Shown here: piece by piece, positions 12,864 to 20,210 of the stretch | How the letters are laid out: each line of letters opens with the position of its first letter | How positions within the stretch are numbered: position 1 is the stretch's first letter | DNA from: JAOPZW01 sp034664395 | Lineage (GTDB): Bacteria > Actinomycetota > Thermoleophilia > Solirubrobacterales > Solirubrobacteraceae | DNA: 22,353 nucleotides | Reading direction: 5' to 3' | Assembly: GCA_034664395.1 (NCBI GenBank) | Contig: JAXDHQ010000006.1 | Coordinates: 1-22,353 of the forward strand | Notes under the pieces: generated by a model | Database searches by the model: none | What the model was told of the DNA's origin: nothing | The model's input: the letters and a program-made list of their open reading frames with translations, nothing else | Made by a program: the position numbers and the translations under genes

Positions 12864-14360
12864 TCAGTCGTCGTCCTCGTCCACCCACTCCATCGTCCGC
12901 GCCACCGCCTTGCGCCACTTGCGGTACCCCTTCTCGCGGCGGCCCGGGTCGATGCTCGGGTGCCATTCGGCCGCCTTGTGCCAGTTCGCCGTCAGGGCGT
13001 CGACGTCGGGCCAGAAGCCGACGGCCAGGCCGGCGGCGTAGGCCGCACCCAGCGACGGGGTCTCGGCGACGATGGGGCGCACGACCGGGACGTCGAGCAC
13101 GTCGGCGAGGAACTGCATCAGCAGGTTGTTGGCGGTCATGCCGCCGTCGACGCGCAGCGTCTGAAGGTCGATGCCGGCGTCGGAGTTCATCGCCTCGACG
13201 ACCTCGCGCGTCTGCCACGCCGTCGCCTCGAGCACCGCCCGCGCCAGGTGGCCCTTGGTGATGTAGCCCGTCAGTCCCGCGATGATCCCGCGCGCGTCGC
13301 TGCGCCAGTGGGGCGCGAACAGCCCCGAGAACGCGGGCACGAAGTAGCACCCGCCGTTGTCGTCGACGCTGCGCGCCAGCGTCTCGATCTCCGGGGCGCT
13401 GCCGATGAGCTTGATGTTGTCGCGGAACCACTGGACCAGGGCGCCGGTGACCGCGATCGAGCCCTCCAGCGCGTACGAGGGCGCCTCGTCGCCGACGCGG
13501 GCGCCGACCGTCGTCAGCAGGCCGCTGGCCGACTGCACCGGGGTCGAGCCGGTGTTCATCACCAGGAAGCTCCCGGTCCCGTACGTGCACTTGGCCTCGC
13601 CGCGGTTGAAGCACGTCTGGCCGAACAGCGCCGCCTGCTGGTCGCCGAGGGCGGCGGCGACGGGCAGGCCGGCGAGCCGCCCGCGCGCCTCCCCGTAGAC
13701 CTCCGCCGACGGGCGGATCTCGGGCAGCATCGCGCGCGGCACGCCCATCGCGTCGAGCAGCTCGTCGTCCCAGTCGAGGGTCTCGAGGCTCATCAGCATC
13801 GTCCGGCTGGCGTTTGTGACGTCGGTCAGGTGCCGGCCGGTCAGGTTCCAGATGAGCCAGCTATCCATCGTGCCGAAGATGACCTCTCCGGCCTCGGCGC
13901 GATTGCGCAGGTCGGGCATCGAGTCCAGCAGCCAGCGGATCTTCGGCGCCGAGAAGTACGTCGCCAGCGGCAGGCCGCAGCGCTCGCGGAAGCGGTCCTG
14001 GCCCTCGTCGCCGGCCAGCTCGCGGCAGAGGTGGTCGGTCCGCATGTCCTGCCAGTTGATGGCGTTGTGCACCGGCTCGCCGGTCGCGCGATCCCACAGC
14101 ACGGTCGTCTCGCGCTGGTTGCTGATGCCGAGCGCGGCGAGGTCGCCGACGTCGAGGCCGGCCTCGTCGAGCGCGCCGGCGACGACCTCCTGGACGTTGC
14201 GCCAGATCTCCCGCGCGTCGTGCTCGACCCAGCCGGCGCGCGGGAAGAGCTGGCGGTGCTCCTTCTGCGCGACCGCGACGATGCGCGCGGTGCTGTCGAA
14301 GACCAGGCAGCGCGAGGACGCGGTCCCCTGGTCGATCGCAGCGACATAGGGCTCAGGCAT
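12864..14360 (-). CDS. glpK: Glycerol kinase, copy 1 (minus strand)
   Basis: A 498-aa FGGY-family kinase that phosphorylates glycerol to sn-glycerol-3-phosphate with ATP. Glycerol contacts known from E. coli GlpK are present: R83-E84 (NQRET), W103 (NWQDMRT), Y135 (ATYFSAPK) and the Asp-Gln of GDQQAALFG. The nucleotide loop near the N-terminus reads DQGTASSR, where nearly all glycerol kinases, including the second copy in this window, read DQGTTS; A14 replaces a threonine that contacts ATP in E. coli. The C-terminus is acidic (VDEDDD). It lies 12 bp after iclR, with GAGGTG (14366-14371 region) as SD, so the two form one operon. It could be a kinase for a related polyol, but the conserved pocket favours glycerol. 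Confidence 0.92.
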   Translation of the reverse strand: MPEPYVAAIDQGTASSRCLVFDSTARIVAVAQKEHRQLFPRAGWVEHDAREIWRNVQEVVAGALDEAGLDVGDLAALGISNQRETTVLWDRATGEPVHNAINWQDMRTDHLCRELAGDEGQDRFRERCGLPLATYFSAPKIRWLLDSMPDLRNRAEAGEVIFGTMDSWLIWNLTGRHLTDVTNASRTMLMSLETLDWDDELLDAMGVPRAMLPEIRPSAEVYGEARGRLAGLPVAAALGDQQAALFGQTCFNRGEAKCTYGTGSFLVMNTGSTPVQSASGLLTTVGARVGDEAPSYALEGSIAVTGALVQWFRDNIKLIGSAPEIETLARSVDDNGGCYFVPAFSGLFAPHWRSDARGIIAGLTGYITKGHLARAVLEATAWQTREVVEAMNSDAGIDLQTLRVDGGMTANNLLMQFLADVLDVPVVRPIVAETPSLGAAYAAGLAVGFWPDVDALTANWHKAAEWHPSIDPGRREKGYRKWRKAVARTMEWVDEDDD

Positions 14361-14372
14361 GCAGGGACACCT

Positions 14373-15134
14373 CTACCACGGGATCGCTCCGAGCTCGCGT
14401 GAGACCGCGCGCGCCGCCTCGCGCACGTAGGAGATGAGCTGGCTGCGCGGCGCGCCGCGCGAGCACAGGCGGTCGACCGGGCCCGAGATCGCGACCGCGC
14501 CCATGGTCACGCCGCGGCGGTCGTCGATCGGCGCGGCCATCGAAGCCTCGCCGTCGACGAGCTCCTCGACGTCCGCCGCCCACCCGCGCTCGCGCACCTC
14601 GGCGAGCTGGGCCATCAGTTGGTGGGGATCGGTGATCGTGGCGCCAGTGAAGCAGTCCAGGCCGGCTTTGGCGACCTCGGTCGCGGTATAGCGGTGGAAG
14701 GCGAGCAGGATCTTGCCCATCGCGGTGGCGTGGGCCGGGAGCAGCGCGCCGACCTCCAGCGCCTGGAAGCTGTCGTCGGGGCGGAACACGTGGTGGACGA
14801 CGAGCACCCGGCCCTCGTGCAGCGTCCCGATGCGCACGCTCTCCTTGCTGCGCGCGGCCAGCGCGTCGGACCAGTTCAGCGCGCGGGTGCGCAGCTCGTT
14901 GCCGTCGAGGTAGATCGAGCCCATGTGCAGCAGCGCCGCGCCGAGCTGGTACTTGCCGCTGTCGTGGTCCTGCTCGACGAACCCGACCTCGTGCAACGTG
15001 CGCAGGATGCCGTGCACCGTTCCCTTCGGCAATCCCAGCTCGCCGGCCAGATCGACGACGCCCAGCCGACGGCGCCCGGACAGCAGCCGCAGGATCGCGG
15101 CGGCGCGCTCGATCGACTGGATGGTCCGCGGCAC
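14373..15134 (-). CDS. IclR-family regulator of glycerol genes (GylR-like)
   Basis: A 253-aa IclR-type regulator. The N-terminal winged helix-turn-helix spans about residues 5-65 (QSIERAAAILRLLSG, LAGELGLPKGTVHGILRTLHEVGFVEQ), and the C-terminal effector domain has LPAHATAMGKILLAF and RGWAADVEELVDGEASMAAPI. In Streptomyces the glycerol operon gylCAB is governed by an IclR-type protein, GylR, so the location between two glycerol-kinase operons makes the same role likely here; the effector would be glycerol or glycerol-3-phosphate. GTG 15134 is chosen because TAGGTT (minus strand) sits exactly 7 nt upstream, pointing to a leaderless mRNA. The 110-bp gap to glpF holds an inverted repeat that is the probable binding site. 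Repressor or activator mode is not decided by sequence. Confidence 0.88.
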   Translation of the reverse strand: MPRTIQSIERAAAILRLLSGRRRLGVVDLAGELGLPKGTVHGILRTLHEVGFVEQDHDSGKYQLGAALLHMGSIYLDGNELRTRALNWSDALAARSKESVRIGTLHEGRVLVVHHVFRPDDSFQALEVGALLPAHATAMGKILLAFHRYTATEVAKAGLDCFTGATITDPHQLMAQLAEVRERGWAADVEELVDGEASMAAPIDDRRGVTMGAVAISGPVDRLCSRGAPRSQLISYVREAARAVSRELGAIPW

Positions 15135-15141
15135 CGTGCGA

Positions 15142-15147
15142 AACCTA
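15142..15147 (-). promoter_or_regulatory. -10 box (TAGGTT) of iclR, leaderless spacing
   Basis: On the minus strand TAGGTT is followed by 7 nt and the GTG start of iclR. No strong -35 is seen upstream. The box lies 8 bp from the inverted repeat at 15155, so autoregulation is plausible. Confidence 0.5.
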
Positions 15148-15154
15148 GCCGGAA

Positions 15155-15176
15155 CAAACGCATCGAACAGCGTTTG
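15155..15176. promoter_or_regulatory. Probable IclR/GylR operator, inverted repeat 7-8-7
   Basis: CAAACGC (15155-15161), 8 bp, then GCGTTTG (15170-15176), a perfect inverted repeat. Its right arm runs into the TTGACA -35 box of the glpF promoter and its left arm lies close to the iclR -10. That placement lets one dimer affect both transcripts. Confidence 0.65.
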
Positions 15177-15203
15177 ACATTGCCGAACCGCCGCGAATAG
15201 GGT
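15174..15203 (+). promoter_or_regulatory. Sigma70-type promoter of glpF-dhaK-dhaL-glpK
   Basis: TTGACA (15174-15179), an 18-bp spacer and TAGGGT (15198-15203) give a near-consensus promoter. A 6-bp inverted repeat CCGCGA/TCGCGG (15191-15196, 15207-15212) is centred on the -10 box. The leader is about 35 nt and carries AGGAGG (15230-15235), 9 nt before the TTG start. Confidence 0.75.
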
Positions 15204-15244
15204 CGCTCGCGGTCAGTCGTTTCCTGTCTAGGAGGGAGAGGCTC

Positions 15245-15961
15245 TTGAGCATCATCGGTGCGGAGACGATCGGGACTGCGCTCCTGGTCCTCTTGGGCGA
15301 CGGCGTCGTAGCCGCCGTGCTGCTCGCCAAGTCCAAGGCCGAGAACTCGGGGTGGATCGTCATCACCTTCGGCTGGGGCATGGCCGTCATGGTGGGCGCC
15401 TACGCCGTCGGCCAGTTCAGCGGCGCCCATCTCAACCCGGCCGTGACCCTCGGCGTGTGGGTCAACGGCGGCATCGACGGCGGCGATGTCCCCAAGTACC
15501 TCATCGGCGAGTTCCTGGGCGCGTTCATCGGCGCCACGCTCGTCTTCGTCGCCTACTACCAGCACTTCGCGGAGACCGAGGACCCGGGGCTCAAGCTCGC
15601 GGTCTTCTGCACCGGCCCGGCCATCCGCAACTACTTCTTCAACCTGCTCACCGAGATCATCGGGACCTTCGTCCTGGTCTTCGGGATCCTCGCCATCCTC
15701 GCCAACAAGGCGACGGGGGTGAGCGGACTCAACGCGCTGCTGGTGGGGTTGCTCGTGCTCGGGATCGGGTTGTCGCTGGGCGGCCCGACGGGCTATGCGA
15801 TCAACCCGGCCCGTGACCTCGGGCCGCGCATCATGCACGCGATCCTGCCGATCCCCGGCAAGGGCACGTCGGACTGGGCGTACGCCTGGGTGCCGGTCGT
15901 CGGTCCGCTGCTCGGCGGCGTGCTCGGAGGGGCGGCCTTCCACTGGTGGTGGCCTTCCTAG
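15245..15961 (+). CDS. glpF: Glycerol uptake facilitator (aquaglyceroporin)
   Basis: A 238-aa MIP-family channel that lets glycerol and small polyols, including dihydroxyacetone, cross the membrane by diffusion. Both NPA boxes are present: SGAHLNPAVTL (NPA 64-66) and INPARDLGPR (187-189). The NPARD form, with Asp after the selectivity-filter arginine, and W44 in TFGWG mark the glycerol-conducting branch rather than pure water channels. Six hydrophobic segments and two half-helices can be followed. TTG 15245 is the start; AGGAGG lies 9 nt upstream and the protein begins MSIIGAETIGTALLVLLGDG as family members do. It heads the operon and is 19 nt from dhaK. Confidence 0.94.
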   Translation: MSIIGAETIGTALLVLLGDGVVAAVLLAKSKAENSGWIVITFGWGMAVMVGAYAVGQFSGAHLNPAVTLGVWVNGGIDGGDVPKYLIGEFLGAFIGATLVFVAYYQHFAETEDPGLKLAVFCTGPAIRNYFFNLLTEIIGTFVLVFGILAILANKATGVSGLNALLVGLLVLGIGLSLGGPTGYAINPARDLGPRIMHAILPIPGKGTSDWAYAWVPVVGPLLGGVLGGAAFHWWWPS

Positions 15962-15980
15962 GCCGCCGGAGGCGATAGCG

Positions 15981-16982
15981 ATGAAGAAGCTCATCAACGC
16001 GCCCGACGCGGTCGTCCAGGACGCCCTGCGCGGCATCGAGGCCGCGCACGGCGACCGGGTCCGCGTCAGCTACGACCCGGCGTACATCGTTCGCGCCGAC
16101 GCGCCCGTCCAGGGCAAGGTAGGGATCATCTCCGGAGGCGGCGCCGGCCACGAGCCGATGCACGGCGGCTTCGTCGGGCCGGGGATGCTCGACGCCGCCT
16201 GTCCGGGCGAGGTCTTCACCTCGCCGACGCCCGACCAGATGGCCGCCGCGACCACGGCGGTCGACGGCGGGGCCGGAGTCCTGCACGTCGTCAAGAACTA
16301 CACCGGCGACGTCATGAACTTCGACATGGCGGCCGACCTCGGCAAGGCGGAGGGCATCGAGGTCGAGGCGGTGGTGACCAACGACGACGTGGCGGTCGAG
16401 GACTCGCTCTACACCGCCGGGCGCCGCGGCGTCGGCGTGACCGTGCTGCTGGAGAAGATCGCCGGCGGCGCGGCCGAGGACCGGCGCTCGCTGCAGGAGG
16501 TCGCCGAGCTGGCCCGGCGCGTCAACGCCAACGGGCGCTCGATGGGCATGGCGCTGAGCCCGTGCATCACCCCATCCTCGGGCGAGCCCAGCTTCGAGCT
16601 GGGCGACGACGAGGCGGAGATCGGGATCGGCATCCACGGCGAGCCCGGGCGCTTCCGCGAGAAGGTGGGCTCCGCCAAGCAGGTCGCCGAGCGCCTGGTG
16701 ACGCCGATCGTCGAGGACCTGCCGTTCTCCTCGGGCGATCGCGTGCTGGCGTTCGTCAACGGGATGGGCGGCACGCCGCTGATCGAGCTCTACGTGATGT
16801 ACGCCGAGGTGGCCGACCTGCTGAGCGAGCACGGCCTGACGATCGAGCGCAACCTGATCGGCAACTACATCACCTCACTGGAGATGCAGGGCTGCTCGAT
16901 CACGCTGCTCAAGCTCGACGACGAGATGGTCCGCTACTGGGACGCGCCCGTGAACACCCCGGCCCTGCGCTGGGGGGCCTAG
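15981..16982 (+). CDS. dhaK: Dihydroxyacetone kinase subunit DhaK
   Basis: A 333-aa substrate-binding subunit. Dihydroxyacetone is bound covalently as a hemiaminal by a histidine, here H219 in IGIGIHGEPG. H57 in SGGGAGHEP (52-59) assists. Other signatures are VKNYTGDVMNF and FVNGMGGTPLIELYV near the C-terminus. Length matches the separate DhaK of three-part systems, not the fused ATP-dependent kinase of eukaryotes and Citrobacter. GGAGG (15968-15972) lies 8 nt before the ATG. dhaL follows after 5 nt. Product would be DHAP, which joins the output of the glpK/glpA route. An erythrulose or other ketose substrate is possible within the wider family, but the glp context favours dihydroxyacetone. 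Confidence 0.93.
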   Translation: MKKLINAPDAVVQDALRGIEAAHGDRVRVSYDPAYIVRADAPVQGKVGIISGGGAGHEPMHGGFVGPGMLDAACPGEVFTSPTPDQMAAATTAVDGGAGVLHVVKNYTGDVMNFDMAADLGKAEGIEVEAVVTNDDVAVEDSLYTAGRRGVGVTVLLEKIAGGAAEDRRSLQEVAELARRVNANGRSMGMALSPCITPSSGEPSFELGDDEAEIGIGIHGEPGRFREKVGSAKQVAERLVTPIVEDLPFSSGDRVLAFVNGMGGTPLIELYVMYAEVADLLSEHGLTIERNLIGNYITSLEMQGCSITLLKLDDEMVRYWDAPVNTPALRWGA

Positions 16983-16987
16983 CGCAG

Positions 16988-17608
16988 ATGGCGGTGACCC
17001 GCGACGGAACGCTCAACTGGATGCGCCGGTTCGCCGCGGAGATGGGCGAGCACCGCCAGGAGCTGATCCGTCTCGACACCGCCATCGGGGACGGCGACCA
17101 CGGCACCAACATGGATCGCGGCATGCGCAAGGCGCTCGAGAAGCTCGACGGGGCCGAAACCGCCGATCCGGGCGCCGTCCTCAAGACGGTGGCCATGGCG
17201 CTGGTCTCCAGCGTCGGGGGCGCCGCGGGGCCGCTCTACGGGACGCTCTTCCTCCAGCTCGGGGGGGCGGTGGCCGGCCAGGAGGAGGTCGACCTGGCCG
17301 GCTGGGCCGCCGCGTGGCGCAAGGCCCTGGAGGGCGTGCAGGCGCGCGGGAAGGCCGAGCTCGGCGACAAGACCATGGTCGACGCGCTCACGCCGGCGGT
17401 CGAGGCGCTCGAGCGGGCCGACGACCTCGACACCGGCCTGCGGGCGGCGGCCGACGCGGCGCAGGAGGGCATGAAGTCGACGATCCCGCTCGTGGCCCGC
17501 AAGGGCCGGGCGAGCTACCTCGGGGAGCGCAGCAAGGATCACCAGGACCCCGGCGCCACCTCCACCTACTACCTCTTCCAGACCGCCGCCGAGACGCTCG
17601 GCGGCTGA
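16988..17608 (+). CDS. dhaL: Dihydroxyacetone kinase subunit DhaL
   Basis: A 206-aa nucleotide-binding subunit of all-helical fold. The Mg-ADP site DTAIGDGDHGTNM (30-42) has its three aspartates, followed by the SVGGAAGPLYGTLF loop (75-88), GDKTMVDALTPA, and the C-terminal GRASYLGERSKDHQDPGATS. In PTS-type kinases DhaL keeps ADP bound as a cofactor and is rephosphorylated by DhaM from PEP through EI and HPr. No dhaM is found here: the next gene is glpK, 15 nt on. Length and the absence of a fused domain fit the three-subunit type. Where the phosphate comes from is therefore open. The ATG lies 5 nt after the dhaK stop, so translation is likely coupled. Confidence 0.93.
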   Translation: MAVTRDGTLNWMRRFAAEMGEHRQELIRLDTAIGDGDHGTNMDRGMRKALEKLDGAETADPGAVLKTVAMALVSSVGGAAGPLYGTLFLQLGGAVAGQEEVDLAGWAAAWRKALEGVQARGKAELGDKTMVDALTPAVEALERADDLDTGLRAAADAAQEGMKSTIPLVARKGRASYLGERSKDHQDPGATSTYYLFQTAAETLGG

Positions 17609-17623
17609 GAAAGGAACGACGCG

Positions 17624-19123
17624 ATGGCGAAGTACGCGGCAGCCCTCGACCAGGGCACCACGAGCACGCGCTGCATGATCTTCAACCACAGCGGCCGCGT
17701 GGTCGCGGTCGAGCAGCTCGAGCACGAGCAGATCTATCCCAAGCCCGGGTGGGTGGAGCACAACCCCAAGGAGATCTGGGACCGCGCCCAGGAGGTCATG
17801 GACGCCGCGATGTCCACGGCCGGAGCCACCGCCGACGACATCGCCGGCCTGGGCATCACCAACCAGCGCGAGACCGCCGTCGTCTGGGATCGCAACACCG
17901 GCGAGCCGGTCTACAACGCGATCGTCTGGCAGGACACGCGCACGGACAAGATCTGCGCGGAGCTGGAGGGCGACGCCGGGCAGGACCGCTTCCGGCTCAA
18001 GACCGGACTGCCGATCGCCACGTACTTCTCGGGGCCGAAGGTGCGATGGATCCTCGAGAACGTCGACGGCGCGCGCGAGAAGGCGCAGTCGGGCGACCTC
18101 GTGTTCGGCAACATCGACACGTGGTGCATCTGGAACCTCACCGGCGGCACCGACGGCGGCCTGCACATCACCGACCCCAGCAACGCCAGCCGCACGATGC
18201 TGATGAACCTCGAGACGCTCGACTGGGACGACGAGCTGCTGGAGGCGATCGGCGTGCCGCGCTCGATGCTCCCCGAGATCCGGCCCTCGAGCGGGGTCTA
18301 CGGCGAGGTCCAGGGCGGCTCGTTCGCCGGCGTGCAGGTGGCGGGCGACCTCGGCGACCAGCAGGCGGCCACCTTCGGCCAGACCTGCTTCTCGCCCGGC
18401 GAGGCCAAGAACACCTACGGCACCGGCAACTTCCTGCTGCTCAACACGGGCACCGAGGCGGTGCAGTCCAAGAACGGCCTGATCACGACGGTCGGCTACC
18501 AGATCGGCGACGACAAGCCGGTCTACTGCCTGGAGGGCTCGATCGCGATCACCGGGGCGCTCGTGCAGTGGCTGCGCGACAACCTGAAGATGATCAAGGC
18601 CGCGCCCGAGGTCGAGGAGCTCGCCCAGACGGTGGAGGACAACGGCGGCTGCTACATCGTGCCCGCGTTCTCGGGGCTGTTCGCGCCGTATTGGCGCTCG
18701 GACGCCCGCGGGGTGGTGGCGGGCCTGACGCGCTACGTCAACGCCGGCCACATCGCCCGCGCGACGCTGGAGGCGACGGCCTTCCAGAGCCGCGAGGTCG
18801 TCGACGCCATGGACGCGGACTCGGGCGTCAAGCTTGAGTCGCTGAAGGTCGACGGCGGCATGGTCGGCAACGACCTGCTGATGCAGTTCCAGGCCGACAT
18901 CCTCGGCGTGCCCGTCATCCGGCCCGAGGTGGCCGAGACGACGTCGCTGGGGGCCGCGTACGCGGCGGGCCTGGCCACGGGGTTCTGGGGGGAGATCGAG
19001 GACCTGCGGGAGAACTGGGCGGAGGACAAGCGCTGGCAGCCGAACATGGACGAGTCGGCGCGCGAGGTCGCCTACAAGTTCTGGAAGAAGGCCGTTACGC
19101 GGACCTTCGACTGGGCCGAGTAG
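17624..19123 (+). CDS. glpK: Glycerol kinase, copy 2 (plus strand)
   Basis: A 499-aa glycerol kinase with the full set of family residues: DQGTTSTR at 9-16, R82-E83 (NQRET), W102 (VWQDTRT), Y134 (ATYFSGPK) and D245-Q246 in GDLGDQQAATFGQ. It aligns end to end with copy 1 on the minus strand; a small GTDGG insertion near residue 175 is specific to this one. The nucleotide loop is canonical, unlike copy 1. It is the last gene of glpF-dhaK-dhaL-glpK and is followed 20 nt later by a 13-bp terminator. AAAGGA (17609-17614 region) serves as SD for the ATG. This is probably the main inducible kinase. Confidence 0.95.
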   Translation: MAKYAAALDQGTTSTRCMIFNHSGRVVAVEQLEHEQIYPKPGWVEHNPKEIWDRAQEVMDAAMSTAGATADDIAGLGITNQRETAVVWDRNTGEPVYNAIVWQDTRTDKICAELEGDAGQDRFRLKTGLPIATYFSGPKVRWILENVDGAREKAQSGDLVFGNIDTWCIWNLTGGTDGGLHITDPSNASRTMLMNLETLDWDDELLEAIGVPRSMLPEIRPSSGVYGEVQGGSFAGVQVAGDLGDQQAATFGQTCFSPGEAKNTYGTGNFLLLNTGTEAVQSKNGLITTVGYQIGDDKPVYCLEGSIAITGALVQWLRDNLKMIKAAPEVEELAQTVEDNGGCYIVPAFSGLFAPYWRSDARGVVAGLTRYVNAGHIARATLEATAFQSREVVDAMDADSGVKLESLKVDGGMVGNDLLMQFQADILGVPVIRPEVAETTSLGAAYAAGLATGFWGEIEDLRENWAEDKRWQPNMDESAREVAYKFWKKAVTRTFDWAE

Positions 19124-19143
19124 GCCCGACGACCACGGGGGAT

Positions 19144-19175
19144 GGGGAGGGAGCCGGCTCGTCGGCTCCCTCCTC
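19144..19175 (+). terminator. Terminator after glpK
   Basis: GGAGGGAGCCG (19146-19156) pairs perfectly with CGGCTCCCTCC (19163-19173) around a 6-nt loop; two more outer pairs (one G-T) make 13. It separates the glpF operon from glpX, whose own promoter lies 22 nt further on. Confidence 0.8.
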
Positions 19176-19196
19176 GGGCCTCCGACGACGGAGAGA

Positions 19197-19202
19197 TAGA
19201 CT
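19197..19202 (+). promoter_or_regulatory. -10 box (TAGACT) of glpX, leaderless spacing
   Basis: TAGACT is followed by 7 nt and then ATG 19210, so the transcript should begin at the start codon. No Shine-Dalgarno is present between the box and the ATG. No clear -35 is visible. Confidence 0.6.
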
Positions 19203-19209
19203 CGGACCG

Positions 19210-20205
19210 ATGGGCGCCGCAGGCGACCTGCCGCCGGATCCCGACCGCAACCTCGCGCTCGAGCTCGTGCGGGTCACCGAGGCCGCCGCGATCGCCGCGG
19301 GCCGCTTCATGGGTCGCGGCGACAAGGAGCGCGTCGACCAGGCCGCCGTCGACGCCATGCGCCCGGTGCTCGCCTCGATCGACATGGACGGCATCGTGGT
19401 GATCGGCGAGGGCGAGAAGGACGAGGCGCCGATGCTCTACAACGGCGAGCGCGTGGGCAACGGCTCGCCGCCCGAGGTCGACGTCGCGGTCGACCCCGTC
19501 GACGGCACGACGCTCACCGCCAAGAGCCTGCCCGACGCGCTGGCGGTCATCGCGCTCGCCGAGCGCGGCGCGATGTTCGATCCCGGGCCGTGCGTCTACA
19601 TGGAGAAGCTCGCGGTGGCCGGCGACGTCGCCGACGTGGTCGACTTCGAGGCGCCGATCGAGGAGAACCTGCGCCGCGTCGCGCAGGCGCGCGGCAAGCG
19701 TCCGGCCGACATCACGGTGGCGATCCTCGACCGCCCCCGCCACGCCGAGCTCGTCCGGCGCGTGCTCGGCACCGGCGCGCGCATCAAGTTCATGCTCGAC
19801 GGCGACGTGGCCGGCGCGATCATGGCCGCGGACGAGGGCTCGTCGGTCGACGTCCTCGTCGGCGTCGGCGGCACGCCGGAGGGCGTGATCGCCGCCTGCG
19901 CGCTGAAGTGCCTCGACGGGGCGATCTTCGGCCGCCTGCACCCGCGCGACGACGCCGAGCGCGCCGCGGCCCTGGAGCGCGGATACGACCTCGACCAGGT
20001 CCTGACGATCGGCGACCTCGTGTCGGGCGGCGACGTGTTCTTCGCCGCCACCGGCGTGACCGACGGCGAGCTGCTGCGCGGCGTGCGCTACACGCCGCGC
20101 CGGGTGCTCACCCAGTCGCTGTCGATGCGCTCCAAGTCCGGCGCCGTGCGCGTGATCGACGGCCGCCACCACACCGGGCGCTCCAACCTCATCCGGATGG
20201 GCTGA
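19210..20205 (+). CDS. glpX: Class II fructose-1,6-bisphosphatase
   Basis: A 331-aa GlpX-type phosphatase that hydrolyses fructose-1,6-bisphosphate, the key irreversible step of gluconeogenesis. Metal and substrate motifs: IGEGEKDEAPMLYNGE (65-80), VDVAVDPVDGTTLTAKS (DPVDGTT at 95-101), and GVGGTPEGVIAACALKCL later. It is the sole FBPase type in many actinobacteria. Growth on glycerol demands this enzyme, which explains the linkage with the glp genes; in E. coli the same gene is glpX of the glpFKX operon. ATG 19210 is supported by the exact -10 spacing. glpA starts 5 nt after the stop, so glpX, glpA and glpB form one transcript. GC and codon use are like the neighbours. Confidence 0.95.
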   Translation: MGAAGDLPPDPDRNLALELVRVTEAAAIAAGRFMGRGDKERVDQAAVDAMRPVLASIDMDGIVVIGEGEKDEAPMLYNGERVGNGSPPEVDVAVDPVDGTTLTAKSLPDALAVIALAERGAMFDPGPCVYMEKLAVAGDVADVVDFEAPIEENLRRVAQARGKRPADITVAILDRPRHAELVRRVLGTGARIKFMLDGDVAGAIMAADEGSSVDVLVGVGGTPEGVIAACALKCLDGAIFGRLHPRDDAERAAALERGYDLDQVLTIGDLVSGGDVFFAATGVTDGELLRGVRYTPRRVLTQSLSMRSKSGAVRVIDGRHHTGRSNLIRMG

Positions 20206-20210
20206 CCGGC

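Noticed and set aside
12699..13820. Extra copies of the operator half-site GCGTTTG at 12700 and 13811 and of CAAACGC at 12794.
   Set aside because: They lack an inverted partner at 8-bp spacing, two are inside coding sequence, and a 7-mer of this composition is expected about twice per window by chance.
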